DNA from: Streptomyces sp. NRRL B-1347 | GTDB lineage: Bacteria > Actinomycetota > Actinomycetes > Streptomycetales > Streptomycetaceae | DNA: 64,000 bases | Direction of reading: 5' to 3' | NCBI RefSeq assembly: GCF_000720325.1 | Contig: NZ_JOJM01000019.1 | Coordinates: 95,290 to 159,289, forward strand | Shown here: positions 32,817-40,858 of the stretch, one piece after another | How the letters are laid out: each line of letters begins with the position of its first letter | Numbering within the stretch: position 1 is the first letter of the stretch | Made by a program: the position numbers and the translations under genes | Notes under the pieces: model-generated | Database searches by the model: none | What the model was told of the DNA's origin: nothing | The model's input: the letters and a program-made list of their open reading frames with translations, nothing else

Positions 32817-32848
32817 ACACCCCTCCGCCCACCCGCGCGGAGGGGTGT
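32817..32848 (+). terminator. Terminator of the peptidase gene
   Basis: ACACCCCTCCGC (32817-32828) pairs exactly with GCGGAGGGGTGT (32837-32848), 10 bp after the stop codon. Confidence 0.85.
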
Positions 32849-32876
32849 ACGGAGCACCCCCGGAAACTGTGTAGAC

Positions 32877-32906
32877 TTGCTGACGTTGCTGATCGCACCA
32901 TAGGTG
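32877..32906 (+). promoter_or_regulatory. Probable tRNA promoter
   Basis: TTGCTG (32877-32882) and TAGGTG (32901-32906) are spaced by 18 bp and end 10 bp before the tRNA. Strength cannot be judged. Confidence 0.6.
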
Positions 32907-32916
32907 CGGGACGCGC

Positions 32917-32990
32917 GCCGCCTTAGCTCAGATGGCCAGAGCAACGCACTCGTAATGCGTAGGTCTCGGGTTCGAATCCCGAAGGCGGCT
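32917..32990 (+). tRNA. tRNA-Thr (anticodon CGT)
   Basis: A 74-nt cloverleaf is readable: acceptor GCCGCCT/AGGCGGC, D-arm GCTC/GAGC, anticodon stem ACGCA/TGCGT with loop CTCGTAA (anticodon 32951-32953), and T-arm TCGGG-TTCGAAT-CCCGA. It reads ACG threonine codons, common in this GC-rich genome. The 3' CCA is not encoded. A strong terminator follows at 32999-33035. The adjacent upstream and downstream genes show no sign of integration. Confidence 0.98.
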
Positions 32991-32998
32991 CCGCTGGG

Positions 32999-33035
32999 AC
33001 CCCAGGTCGTGTAGATCACGGCCTGGGGTTCTTTT
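32999..33035 (+). terminator. Rho-independent terminator of tRNA-Thr
   Basis: A 13-bp stem starting ACCCCAGG (one wobble pair) encloses TAGAT and is followed by TCTTTT. Confidence 0.92.
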
Positions 33036-33179
33036 GTGTTTGCGGGTGTAGCGCACGTGCTCGGTGGGTGGGGGTGTGTGCAGTGGACAGATCCGGGGCC
33101 TGATCCGTGTGCTGTGGCGTCATGTACGGCGGCTGTGGGGGTCTGCCTACGATGCGCCGACGACGAGAGGTGGCGCGGG

Positions 33180-34733
33180 ATGGGTGTGGGTGGGCGCGGG
33201 GAGAGGGCGGGCGTCGGGTTCTGGGCCGTGGCTGCGGAGTGGCCGGAGCGGGTCGCGGTGGTGGACGTCGATGGCGCCACGATGACGTACGGGGAGCTGG
33301 AGCGGCGTGCGCACCGGCTGACGCGGGCGCTCGCGCGGCTCGGGGTGCGGGCGGGGGAGTGCGTCGCCGCGATGCTGCCCAACAGCCGCGCCTTCTTCGA
33401 ACTGCGGCTCGCCACCGGGCAGTCGGGGCTCTACTTCACGCCGTTCAGCCATCACTTCACCGTTCCCGAGGCCGAGCACGTGCTCGTGGACAGCGGGGCC
33501 CGGGTCGTGGTGGTGGACGCGGGGCTGCTCGATGTCGCCGGGCCCGCGCTCGACGCGGCGGGGGTGCCGCCCGAGCGGCGGATCGTGTGGGGCGGCGTGG
33601 CGCCGGGCTGGGTGGCGTACGAGGAGCTGCTCGCCGCCGAGCCCGCCACGCCCCCGGCCGAGCGGCGCGCGGGCGGCGTCATGCTCTACACCTCCGGCAC
33701 GACCGGCCGCCCCAAGGCCGTGCGCAGGCAGCTGTCGGCGGCGCCGCCCGGGCCCAGCCCGTACGAGCTGGACTTCATGACGCGGTGCGGTGTCGGGCCC
33801 GGGCCGTTCACGCAGCTGTGCGCTGCGCCGCTGTACCACGCGGCGCCCGGCCTGTTCGCGAACATGGCGCTCCAGCTCGGCCACACCGTCGTCCTCGCGG
33901 AGCGCCCGTGCACCGAGGACTGGCTGCGGCTCGTCGACCGGCACGGTGTGGACTTCCTGTTCACCGTACCTACCGTTCTGCACCGGCTGCTGCGGCTGCC
34001 CGCCGCTGTCCGCGAGTCGTACGACACGTCCAGTCTGCGCGCCGTCGTGCACGGGGCCGCGCCCTGTCCTGAGGACGTGAAGCGGCGCGCCATCGACTGG
34101 TTCGGGCCCGTGCTGTACGAGTTCTACGCGGCCACGGAGGGCGGGGTGACCGCCGTGACCAGTGCGGACTGGCTGGCCAGGCCCGGCACGGTCGGCCTGC
34201 CGATGGCCGACGTCGACATCCGCGTCCTCGACGAGGACGGGCGGCCGCTGCCCGCGGGGGAGACGGGCGGGGTGTACTTCCGGCCGGTGGTGCCGTTCGC
34301 GTACCACCAGGACCCGGACAAGACCCGGCGGTCTATGCGCGAGGAGTACTTCACGGCGGGGGACCACGGGTACCTGGACGCCGACGGCTGGCTCTACCTG
34401 CGCGACCGGCGCACCGACCTCATCGTCTCCGGGGGCGTGAACGTGTACCCGGCCGAGGTCGAGGCCGTGCTGCTCGCGCACCCCGAGGTCGCCGACGCGG
34501 CCGTCGTGGGCGTGCCGGACGAGGAGTGGGGGCAGCGGGTCGCGGCCGTCGTGCGGCCCGAGGCCGGTGCGGCCGCCGCCGACGGGCTCGTGGAGCGGCT
34601 CGTCACGCACTGCCGGGGCGCGCTCGCGGGGTTCAAGGTGCCGCGGGTGATCGAGGTGCGGGCGGAGGTGCCCCGGTCGGAGGCCGGAAAGGTGCTGCGG
34701 CGGGAGATCCGGATCACCGCCGAGGGGTTGTAG
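33180..34733 (+). CDS. Acyl-CoA synthetase / AMP-dependent ligase (ANL superfamily)
   Basis: The product is 517 residues from ATG 33180, with GAGAGG upstream and TACGAT (33147-33152) as a possible -10 box. It has the adenylate-forming motifs YTSGTTGRPKAV (P-loop-like A3), YEFYAATEGG (A5), TAGDHGYLDADG (A7), LYLRDRRTDLIVSGG (A8) and the catalytic Lys in RSEAGKVLRR (A10). It activates a carboxylic acid to acyl-AMP and then acyl-CoA; chain length is not predictable. The last nine codons including the stop are the first unit of a six-copy 27-bp tandem array. A convergent TetR gene ends right after the array. Confidence 0.9.
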   Translation: MGVGGRGERAGVGFWAVAAEWPERVAVVDVDGATMTYGELERRAHRLTRALARLGVRAGECVAAMLPNSRAFFELRLATGQSGLYFTPFSHHFTVPEAEHVLVDSGARVVVVDAGLLDVAGPALDAAGVPPERRIVWGGVAPGWVAYEELLAAEPATPPAERRAGGVMLYTSGTTGRPKAVRRQLSAAPPGPSPYELDFMTRCGVGPGPFTQLCAAPLYHAAPGLFANMALQLGHTVVLAERPCTEDWLRLVDRHGVDFLFTVPTVLHRLLRLPAAVRESYDTSSLRAVVHGAAPCPEDVKRRAIDWFGPVLYEFYAATEGGVTAVTSADWLARPGTVGLPMADVDIRVLDEDGRPLPAGETGGVYFRPVVPFAYHQDPDKTRRSMREEYFTAGDHGYLDADGWLYLRDRRTDLIVSGGVNVYPAEVEAVLLAHPEVADAAVVGVPDEEWGQRVAAVVRPEAGAAAADGLVERLVTHCRGALAGFKVPRVIEVRAEVPRSEAGKVLRREIRITAEGL

Positions 34734-34868
34734 GTCCGGATCGCCGTCGAGGGGTTGTGGGTCCGGATCGCCGCCGAGGGGCTGTAGGTCCGGATTACCG
34801 TCGAGCGGCCGTAGGTCCGGATCGCCGTCGGGCGGTCGTAGGTCCGGATCGCCGGCGGGCGGCCGCAG
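34707..34868. repeat. 27-bp tandem array made from the gene's last nine codons, six copies
   Basis: Unit 1 (34707-34733) is the coding end, IRITAEGL plus TAG. Units 2-6 begin at 34734, 34761, 34788, 34815 and 34842, each with GTCCGGAT at its left and mostly TAG at its right end. Divergence grows to the right. The array reaches the very end of the convergent TetR gene at 34869. Confidence 0.96.
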
Positions 34869-35564
34869 TCACGTCCCCGTCGACGTCAACCACGCCGCGA
34901 CGTCCGTGAGTTCGTCGCGGTACAGCCGCTCCGGGTCCGTGATCTGGGGGCGGAGCAGGCCGTCGATCTCCAGTGTGACCAGGCCGTGCAGGCGGCCCCA
35001 CAGGCGCAGTGAGCGGGCGAGCGTCGCGGGGGTGAGGTCCGGGAAGGCGGCGCGCGCCACCTCCGTGAAGGCCGGGTCGAAGTCGTCCCAGGAGTACGGG
35101 GATCCGGCGTCGGCCCGCGCGGTCGCGGCGATCTCCACGATGCCCAGGCACAGTTCGTACTCGGCCTCCGTGCTGTCCGGCGTCTGCGCGTGCGGGCTGC
35201 GGCCGCTGAAGAGCAGCCGGAACTCCTGCGGGTGCGCGAGGGCCCACGCGCGGTAGGCGAGCCCGTGCGCCAGGGCGCGCCCGGCGGGCTCCCGCGCCCC
35301 CTCGCGGGCCGTGCGCAGATGTGCGGCGAGCGCGCGGTAGGCGTCGGCGGCGAGCGCCGCGAGGAGGGCCTCGCGGGTGTCGAAGTAGCTGTAGAAGGTG
35401 CCGGGCGCCATGCCCATGTCCCGCGCGATCCCGCGCAGTGCGACGGCGTCCGTACCGCCCTCCACCAGGTGTTTCAGCGCGGTGGCCTTGATCTCGGCGG
35501 TGGTCTGGGCACGGTGGCGCGCACGTCTGCTGGCGCCTTCCTTCGGGCTGGTCATGGACACCAT
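34869..35564 (-). CDS. TetR-family regulator with WHG-type C-terminal domain
   Basis: The product is 231 residues from ATG 35564; ATG 35555 is equally possible. The helix-turn-helix is VALRGIARDMGMAPGTFYSYF (about residues 41-61). The C-terminal domain, with YRAWALAHPQEFRLLFSG and RLWGRLHGLVTLEIDG, matches the TetR_C family common in actinobacteria. It is divergent from a conserved gene of unknown function, with an inverted repeat GAACAC-n17-GTGTTC between them at 35584-35612. Autoregulation and control of that neighbour are likely. Confidence 0.88.
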   Translation of the reverse strand: MVSMTSPKEGASRRARHRAQTTAEIKATALKHLVEGGTDAVALRGIARDMGMAPGTFYSYFDTREALLAALAADAYRALAAHLRTAREGAREPAGRALAHGLAYRAWALAHPQEFRLLFSGRSPHAQTPDSTEAEYELCLGIVEIAATARADAGSPYSWDDFDPAFTEVARAAFPDLTPATLARSLRLWGRLHGLVTLEIDGLLRPQITDPERLYRDELTDVAAWLTSTGT

Positions 35565-35583
35565 GGTACGGCGGGCAAAGATT

Positions 35584-35612
35584 GAACACTGTTTGGAGTT
35601 TGGTCGGTGTTC
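35584..35612. promoter_or_regulatory. Candidate TetR operator
   Basis: GAACAC at 35584-35589 and GTGTTC at 35607-35612 are exact inverted arms separated by 17 bp. They lie 20 bp from the regulator start and 78 bp from the divergent gene. Confidence 0.55.
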
Positions 35613-35689
35613 GGCATACGGTCGTGGCGTACGGCGACGGCGCGACCCGCGCCGGCCGCCGCGTACCCACCCATGCCTTAAGGAGTGCC

Positions 35690-36454
35690 ATGACCACGCA
35701 CGCGTACGGACCCGGCCCGATCAAGGGCTACGACGTCGGCCCCCTCTCCATGGAGGCCGCGTTCACCTCGGACTTCCCGCTCGCGGACGGCGTCGGCGTG
35801 CAGGAGATCGTCGACAAGCAGGAGGTGGAGCGGCGCGTGATGGACGCGCGGCCCGGCATGTACGCGAAGTACATGCCGAGCCGGTTCGACCCGTTCGGCG
35901 GGCGGCACTTCACCGGCGGCCGGTACCTCTTCGAGACGTGGGCCGACGTGCTCGACTACGAGCGGTTCACCAGCCAGGAGCTGGAGTTCGAGCCGGGCGT
36001 GAAGTTCTGGAGCCGCCCGTTCTTCCTGGACGTGGAGCGGTACGTGTGGCGGGTCGCGGGCGCCCACAACTTCGCGCCGCTCGACGCGCACCGCGTCAGC
36101 CGCTTCGAGCGGTTCCGGTACGAGGGCGACGCCGAGGCCGCCCTCGACCGCGTCTGGGCGCGCGTGCGGGACGAGGCCGGGGCCCGGGGTCTCGGCGGCG
36201 CCTGGCTGCTGCATCAGCCCGAGCACCGCCTGATCGGCCTGCACACGATCGCCGCCGGGGCCGACGAGCTGGCGGGCCCGTCCCTGCTGGGCCCGCTGCT
36301 GCCCGCGGCCCTGCCCGCCGAGCCCGTCTTCGACCGGGTCAGCGCGGTGCTCTCGCTGTGGCTGCCGAAGTCCCGGCACGCGGGCGGCGCGCCCTCGGCG
36401 TACCCGATGTCGCCGCCGCTGCCGCTGCCCACGGTGGCTCCGCAGGAGGTGTAG
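35690..36454 (+). CDS. Conserved protein of unknown function, probable TetR target
   Basis: The product is 254 residues from ATG 35690, with a perfect AAGGAG 5 nt upstream. There is no signal peptide and no membrane segment. It is rich in aromatic residues (FFLDVERYVWRVAGAHNF, GRYLFETWADVLDYERF). The first 130 residues look like an alpha+beta domain and the next 90 like a second related fold. I do not recognise the family. Its position opposite a TetR gene with an inverted repeat between them suggests a metabolic or detoxifying role under repressor control. Confidence 0.7.
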   Translation: MTTHAYGPGPIKGYDVGPLSMEAAFTSDFPLADGVGVQEIVDKQEVERRVMDARPGMYAKYMPSRFDPFGGRHFTGGRYLFETWADVLDYERFTSQELEFEPGVKFWSRPFFLDVERYVWRVAGAHNFAPLDAHRVSRFERFRYEGDAEAALDRVWARVRDEAGARGLGGAWLLHQPEHRLIGLHTIAAGADELAGPSLLGPLLPAALPAEPVFDRVSAVLSLWLPKSRHAGGAPSAYPMSPPLPLPTVAPQEV

Positions 36455-36490
36455 CCCGCCCGCGTGCCCGCCGCGCCGCCCTCGCGGGGC

Positions 36491-37705
36491 CTACATCCAC
36501 ACCCCGGTGAGGAAGGAGTAGGCGTCCGTCAGCTTGGCCGGGCCCTGCACGAGCTTGCCCTCGCTCACGATGACGAACTCCTCGCCCTTGACGAGGAAGA
36601 AGTGCATCTCGTCCTCGACGGAGACGGCGGTGGCCGTGTCGAGGTCCGTCCGGAAGGCGTCCGGCGCGTGCGGCAGGCGGAGTTCACCGGTGGGGCGCAG
36701 GGAGCCGTCGGTGACCACGATCGTCTCGCCGGTGAAGAACGCGACCGTCTCGCCCTTGGCGTCGGCGATGGTGGCCGCCTTCACCGGAAGGCGTTCGCGC
36801 AGCTCCCGCGGCAGGATGCGCGGCGTGTCGCTCGCCGACCGCTCGGAGAACTCCAGGAGTTCGTCGCGGATGAGGGCCGCGTGGGTGTGGCCGCTGCCCC
36901 GGCGCGCGGGCAGGACGTCCTCGTAGTCGGTGCGGAAGCCCCGGGGCGGCCGGGTGAACTGCTCGCTGATCTTCTTGGGGCCCGCCTCGATGCCGTGGCG
37001 CTGGGAGAAGCGGATGAACTCGTCCCCGCGGAAGCCGTCGAAGCGCAGATAGGGGGCCTTGGGGTCGGTGACGACCTTCGCCATCGTCTCGAAGACGCCG
37101 CCGCCCGCGTCCAGGACGCCCTTGGCGAGGCCCGTCAGGCCGCTGAGGGTGGCGCCGATGGCGCCGCCGTAGCCGGAGACGACCGACGCGGTCAGCGCGT
37201 CGAAGCCCTTCGGCTCGCCGCGCGCGGGCACCCGTTCCAGGCGCCACGCCTGCGTGCCGCGGTCCTCGCCCTGCCGCGGCTCCGCCTGCTCCAGGGTCGC
37301 GTTCGCCTCGTGGCTCTCGCCCTTCACGGCGAGCACCTTGTCGCTGTAGCCGTTCGTCAGCGCGTACACGTCCTCGCTGACCTGCTGCGGGCGCCACAGC
37401 TGCGAGGCCAGCAGGTCGTCGCGCGACTCCGCCGCGCACTGCTGGATCGCCGAGCCCGCGCGGCCGCGGCCCGCCATCACGTCCATCAGGTACGTGCTGT
37501 GCACGTTCCGCAGGGTCCACGCGCCCTCGCGCGCGCTGTGCGGCCGCGCGTGCCACAGCTGGCCGTGCCGCGCCGCGCCTTCGCCGTGCAGTTCCTCAAG
37601 GACGACCTTGGCGCTCTGCTTGGCCCCGGCCCCGGGCTGCACGGTCGCGTACAGCCCGCTCGCCTCGTTCTTGATGAGGTAGATGCCCTCGGATAACGCT
37701 GCCAC
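36491..37705 (-). CDS. Ricin-B-type lectin protein with second beta-domain, TTA-containing
   Basis: The product is 404 residues from GTG 37705, preceded by AGGAGG. Residues 1-155 form a ricin-type beta-trefoil with IYLIKNEASGLYATV, the Gln-x-Trp-like elements QLWRPQ and QAWRLE, and three repeats of about 45. Residues 165-215 are small-residue rich and could insert in membranes. The C-terminal 100 residues (FFTGETIVVTDG, EMHFFLVKGEEFVIVSEG) look like a beta-repeat domain, perhaps hemopexin-like. No secretion signal is seen. Codon 4 is TTA, so translation may await bldA tRNA. Carbohydrate binding is likely, and a toxin-like role is speculation. Confidence 0.78.
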   Translation of the reverse strand: MAALSEGIYLIKNEASGLYATVQPGAGAKQSAKVVLEELHGEGAARHGQLWHARPHSAREGAWTLRNVHSTYLMDVMAGRGRAGSAIQQCAAESRDDLLASQLWRPQQVSEDVYALTNGYSDKVLAVKGESHEANATLEQAEPRQGEDRGTQAWRLERVPARGEPKGFDALTASVVSGYGGAIGATLSGLTGLAKGVLDAGGGVFETMAKVVTDPKAPYLRFDGFRGDEFIRFSQRHGIEAGPKKISEQFTRPPRGFRTDYEDVLPARRGSGHTHAALIRDELLEFSERSASDTPRILPRELRERLPVKAATIADAKGETVAFFTGETIVVTDGSLRPTGELRLPHAPDAFRTDLDTATAVSVEDEMHFFLVKGEEFVIVSEGKLVQGPAKLTDAYSFLTGVWM

Positions 37706-37868
37706 GTCGGCCTCCTGGTACGTCGGGCTGATACGTCGGGGAGGGTGCGCGAGCCAGCCTAGAAGCGGGCACCGTGATCCCGATACGGCACGGTTTCGGA
37801 CGTTATTGACCCCGCAACCAGGGCACGCGCCCGCGCGGTCGCGCCCCGGGCCCGCGCGGGGCGCGGCG

Positions 37869-38513
37869 TCAGCGGTTCAGGTAGGCCAGGGCGGCCAGGA
37901 CCCGGCGGTTGGCCGTTTCCGACGGGGGGAGGTTCAGCTTGGTGAAGATGTTGCTGATGTGTTTGGCGACGGCCTTCTCCGTGATGAACAGGGCTTCCGC
38001 CGAGCCCGCGTTGGAGAGGCCCTGGGCCAGGCACTCCAGGACCTCGCGCTCGCGGGGGGTGAGGGAGGCGAAGGGCTCGTCGCGGGACTTGCCCGTGACG
38101 AGCTTGGAGACGACCTCCGGGTCCAGGGCCGTGCCGCCGGCCGCGACGCGCTCGATCGTCGCGATGAACTCGGCGCCGTTGGAGACCCGTTCCTTCAGGA
38201 CGTAGCCGACGCCCTCCGAACCCGTCGTCAGCAACTCGTGGGCGTACAAAGGCTCCACGTACTGGGACAGGAGCAGTACCGGCAGGCCCGGGACCTCGGT
38301 GCGGGCGGCGACCGCGGCCCGCAGGCCCTCGTCGGAGAACGTGGGCGGGAGGCGGACGTCCACCACCGCCACGTCGGGGCGCAGGCCGGTGAGCGCGTCG
38401 AGCAGGCCGGGGCCGTTGTCGACGGCGGCGACGACCTCGTGGCCGAAGGCCCGCAGGAGGCGGGTGACGCCGTCCCTCAGCAGGAAGTGGTCTTCGGCGA
38501 GGACAACGCGCAC
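37869..38513 (-). CDS. NarL/LuxR-family response regulator
   Basis: The product is 214 residues from GTG 38513, with GGAGG upstream. The receiver has AEDHFLLRDG, the phosphoacceptor Asp in VAVVDVRLPP and the Lys in YVLKERV. The LuxR helix-turn-helix is LTPREREVLECLAQGLSNAGSAEALFITEKAVAKH. It overlaps by 37 bp the kinase gene upstream on the same strand, so the two form a coupled two-component system. The signal is unknown. Confidence 0.93.
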   Translation of the reverse strand: MRVVLAEDHFLLRDGVTRLLRAFGHEVVAAVDNGPGLLDALTGLRPDVAVVDVRLPPTFSDEGLRAAVAARTEVPGLPVLLLSQYVEPLYAHELLTTGSEGVGYVLKERVSNGAEFIATIERVAAGGTALDPEVVSKLVTGKSRDEPFASLTPREREVLECLAQGLSNAGSAEALFITEKAVAKHISNIFTKLNLPPSETANRRVLAALAYLNR

Positions 38514-39739
38514 GGGACCTCCAGGGTCATCAGGGTGGGGCCGCCGACGGGGCTGCTGATGGCGAGGACGCCGTCGAAGTGGGCGAGGCGGCGCTCGATG
38601 CCGCGCAGGCCTGTGCCGAGGGCGGCGTCCGCGCCGCCGTGGCCGTCGTCGGTGACCGTGACCCGCAGGGAGCCGTCCTCGTACCGCAGGTCGATCCAGG
38701 CGCGCTCGGCACCGCCGTGCTTGGCGGCGTTGGTGAGCAGCTCGGAGACCGCGAAGTAGACGGCGGACTCGACCGAGGGTTCGGGGCGGGCCGTCAGGTC
38801 GACGGCCACCTCGGTCCGCAGCGGGCTGATCATCGCCAGGGAGCGTACGGCATCCGCGAGGCCGCGGTCGGCGAGGACCGGCGGGTGGATGCCCTTGACC
38901 AGGTCGCGCAGCTCCTTGAGGGCGGCCGTGGAGGACTGCCGGGCCTCCACGAGCAGGTCGCGCACGGCGTCGGGGTTGGACTCCAGGAGGTGTTCGGCGG
39001 CGTCGAGGGTCATGCCCATCGCGACGAGGCGGGCCTGCGCGCCGTCGTGGAGGTCCCGCTCGATGCGGCGGATCTCGGCCAGCTGGGTGTCGGCGGCGTC
39101 GGAGCGGGTCGTCCGCAGGTGCTCGACGCGGGCCGCGAGCAGCGCCGCCTCGTCGGGCGCGAGCATGACGCGCAGATAGCGGGCGTGCTGGCGCACGACG
39201 CGCGGGCCCGCCCAGAACAGGGCCAGCGGGAAGGCGAGCGCGGCGAGCACGCCCGCGAGGCCCGCCGTCGCCGTGTCGTAGACGGGGATGAAGAGGTACC
39301 AGACGCTGCCCCAGTCGTCGGAGAGCCGCGGTCCGAACACGGCGGTGAGCAGCCCCCACACCCCGCTGAGCAGGCACAGCGTCGGCACGAAGGCCAGCGC
39401 CCCGCCGACGTACGGGTCGACGGCGACCCAGCGCCAGTCCCGGCGGACCTGGCTGCCCCGGTCAAGGAGCTGTGCGCGCAGGTCCGCGGCCGTCTCCGCC
39501 GGCGGGTACGCGACGGGGATCTCGACGCCCGACCACTCCAGGGCGAGCGCGCGCTGGCGGTCCGCGAGCCCGCGGGTGGCGCGCACGGTGCCGGGCAGCA
39601 GCCGCAGGCCGAGCCGGGTGGTGAGCGCGCCGTACACGAAGCCCAGCCACAGCGACAGGCAGAAGGCGCGCAGCGACAGGCGCCAGAGAGTGAGGGAGCG
39701 GCGGAAGCCGGTGGGGCCTATGGGGGTCATGGCGGCCAT
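38477..39739 (-). CDS. Sensor histidine kinase, HisKA_3/NarX type
   Basis: The product is 420 residues from ATG 39739 (ATG 39730 is three codons later). There are four membrane segments in the first 210 residues, with a large loop. The dimerisation box is RRIERDLHDGAQARL with the phosphorylated His, followed by an HATPase_c domain: SELLTNAAKHGG (N-box) and DDGHGGADAALGTGLRG (G1/G2). It autophosphorylates and passes phosphate to the overlapping LuxR-type regulator. Such pairs often control transporters or secondary metabolism, but no clear target gene adjoins. Confidence 0.92.
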   Translation of the reverse strand: MAAMTPIGPTGFRRSLTLWRLSLRAFCLSLWLGFVYGALTTRLGLRLLPGTVRATRGLADRQRALALEWSGVEIPVAYPPAETAADLRAQLLDRGSQVRRDWRWVAVDPYVGGALAFVPTLCLLSGVWGLLTAVFGPRLSDDWGSVWYLFIPVYDTATAGLAGVLAALAFPLALFWAGPRVVRQHARYLRVMLAPDEAALLAARVEHLRTTRSDAADTQLAEIRRIERDLHDGAQARLVAMGMTLDAAEHLLESNPDAVRDLLVEARQSSTAALKELRDLVKGIHPPVLADRGLADAVRSLAMISPLRTEVAVDLTARPEPSVESAVYFAVSELLTNAAKHGGAERAWIDLRYEDGSLRVTVTDDGHGGADAALGTGLRGIERRLAHFDGVLAISSPVGGPTLMTLEVPCALSSPKTTSC

Positions 39740-39864
39740 TATCGAAGGCGGGATGGCCCGAAGTCGGTGGTAAAAACTCCCCTCTTCGGGCCGTGGGCCG
39801 GTCTTCGGGCCGCGGGCCGACGGCATCGCCGCCCACGCCGGACGCATCGCCGTCTACGCCGGAC

Positions 39865-40779
39865 TCAGCGCCGCAGCAGCTCGCGGATCGCCTCCGTGAC
39901 CGTGGCCGGGGACTCCTCCGCCATGAAGTGGCCGCAGTCCACCGTCCGGTGGTCGAGGTCCGGCGCCCACGCGCGCCACAGGCCCGCCGCGTCGAAGCCG
40001 AGCGCCGCGCCCCAGTCCTGCTGGAGGACCGTCACCGGCATGCGCAGCCGCCGTCCGGCGACGCGGTCGGCCGTGTCGTGCTCGACGTCCGCGAAGGACG
40101 ACGCCCGGAAGTCGGCCACGATGGAGGGGACGGCCGCCCGGCACGCCGTCAGGTACGCGGCCCGCACGTCGGCGGGGAGCGCGCCCGGGGCCTTGGCCCA
40201 CAGGTCGAGGAAGTGCCCGAAGAAGCCGTCCGGGTCGGCCGCGATCATCCGCTCCGGGAGCCCGGGCGGCTGCGCCATCAGGTACAGGTGGAAGCCGACG
40301 GCCGCGCTCGTGCCGCGCAGCACGTCCCACATGTCGAGCGTCGGCACCACGTCGAGGGACGCGAGGTGGGTGACCGCGTCCGGGTGGTCGAGTCCCGCCC
40401 GGATCGCCACGAGGGCGCCCCGGTCGTGGCCCGCGAGCGCGAACCGCTCGTGCCCGAGCGCTCGGGCCAGGGCCACGACGTCCGCCGCCATGGTCCGCTT
40501 CGCGTACGTCTGTCCGTCTGCGGCCTCGGCCGGTTTGTCGCTGGCGCCGTAGCCGCGCAGGTCCGGGACGATGACGGCGTGGTCGGCCGCGAGATCGGCC
40601 GCCACGTGCCGCCACATGAGGTGGGTCTGCGGGAAGCCGTGCAGCAGGACGACGGGCGCAGCGGCCGGATCGCCGCCGACGGCCGCGTTCAGGTGGACGC
40701 CGTCGGCGACGGGGACGCGGTGCTGGGCGAAGCCCTCGATGCGGGGTGCGGTGGACGCGCTGTGCGTGCTGGGGTTCAT
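39865..40779 (-). CDS. Alpha/beta hydrolase of the haloacetate dehalogenase type
   Basis: The product is 304 residues from ATG 40779. LLHGFPQTHLMW is the oxyanion region. The nucleophile elbow is GHDRGA, with Asp rather than Ser, as in haloalkane and fluoroacetate dehalogenases and soluble epoxide hydrolases. PDLRGYGASDKP and VDCGHFMAEE (catalytic His) complete the set. Overall similarity to known fluoroacetate dehalogenases is clear in LARALGHERFALAGHDRG. An Asp nucleophile implies an ester intermediate with halide or epoxide substrates. The real substrate is unknown. It is divergent from the first BTAD regulator, 79 bp between the starts. Confidence 0.82.
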   Translation of the reverse strand: MNPSTHSASTAPRIEGFAQHRVPVADGVHLNAAVGGDPAAAPVVLLHGFPQTHLMWRHVAADLAADHAVIVPDLRGYGASDKPAEAADGQTYAKRTMAADVVALARALGHERFALAGHDRGALVAIRAGLDHPDAVTHLASLDVVPTLDMWDVLRGTSAAVGFHLYLMAQPPGLPERMIAADPDGFFGHFLDLWAKAPGALPADVRAAYLTACRAAVPSIVADFRASSFADVEHDTADRVAGRRLRMPVTVLQQDWGAALGFDAAGLWRAWAPDLDHRTVDCGHFMAEESPATVTEAIRELLRR

Positions 40780-40858
40780 GCGGCCAGCGTGCGGGGCGCG
40801 AATCAGCGGTGGATCAGCGTGCGCTGAGCGGCCGGGCCCCCGCGGGTACGTTGAGGGG

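Noticed and set aside
32917..33035. tRNA-Thr as an integration site for a mobile element
   Set aside because: No integrase, no repeat of the tRNA 3' end and no composition change downstream. The terminator is intact.
40571..40858. N-terminal extension of the first BTAD regulator
   Set aside because: It is antisense to the dehalogenase-like gene. GTG 40859 with a -10-like box directly upstream is a better start.
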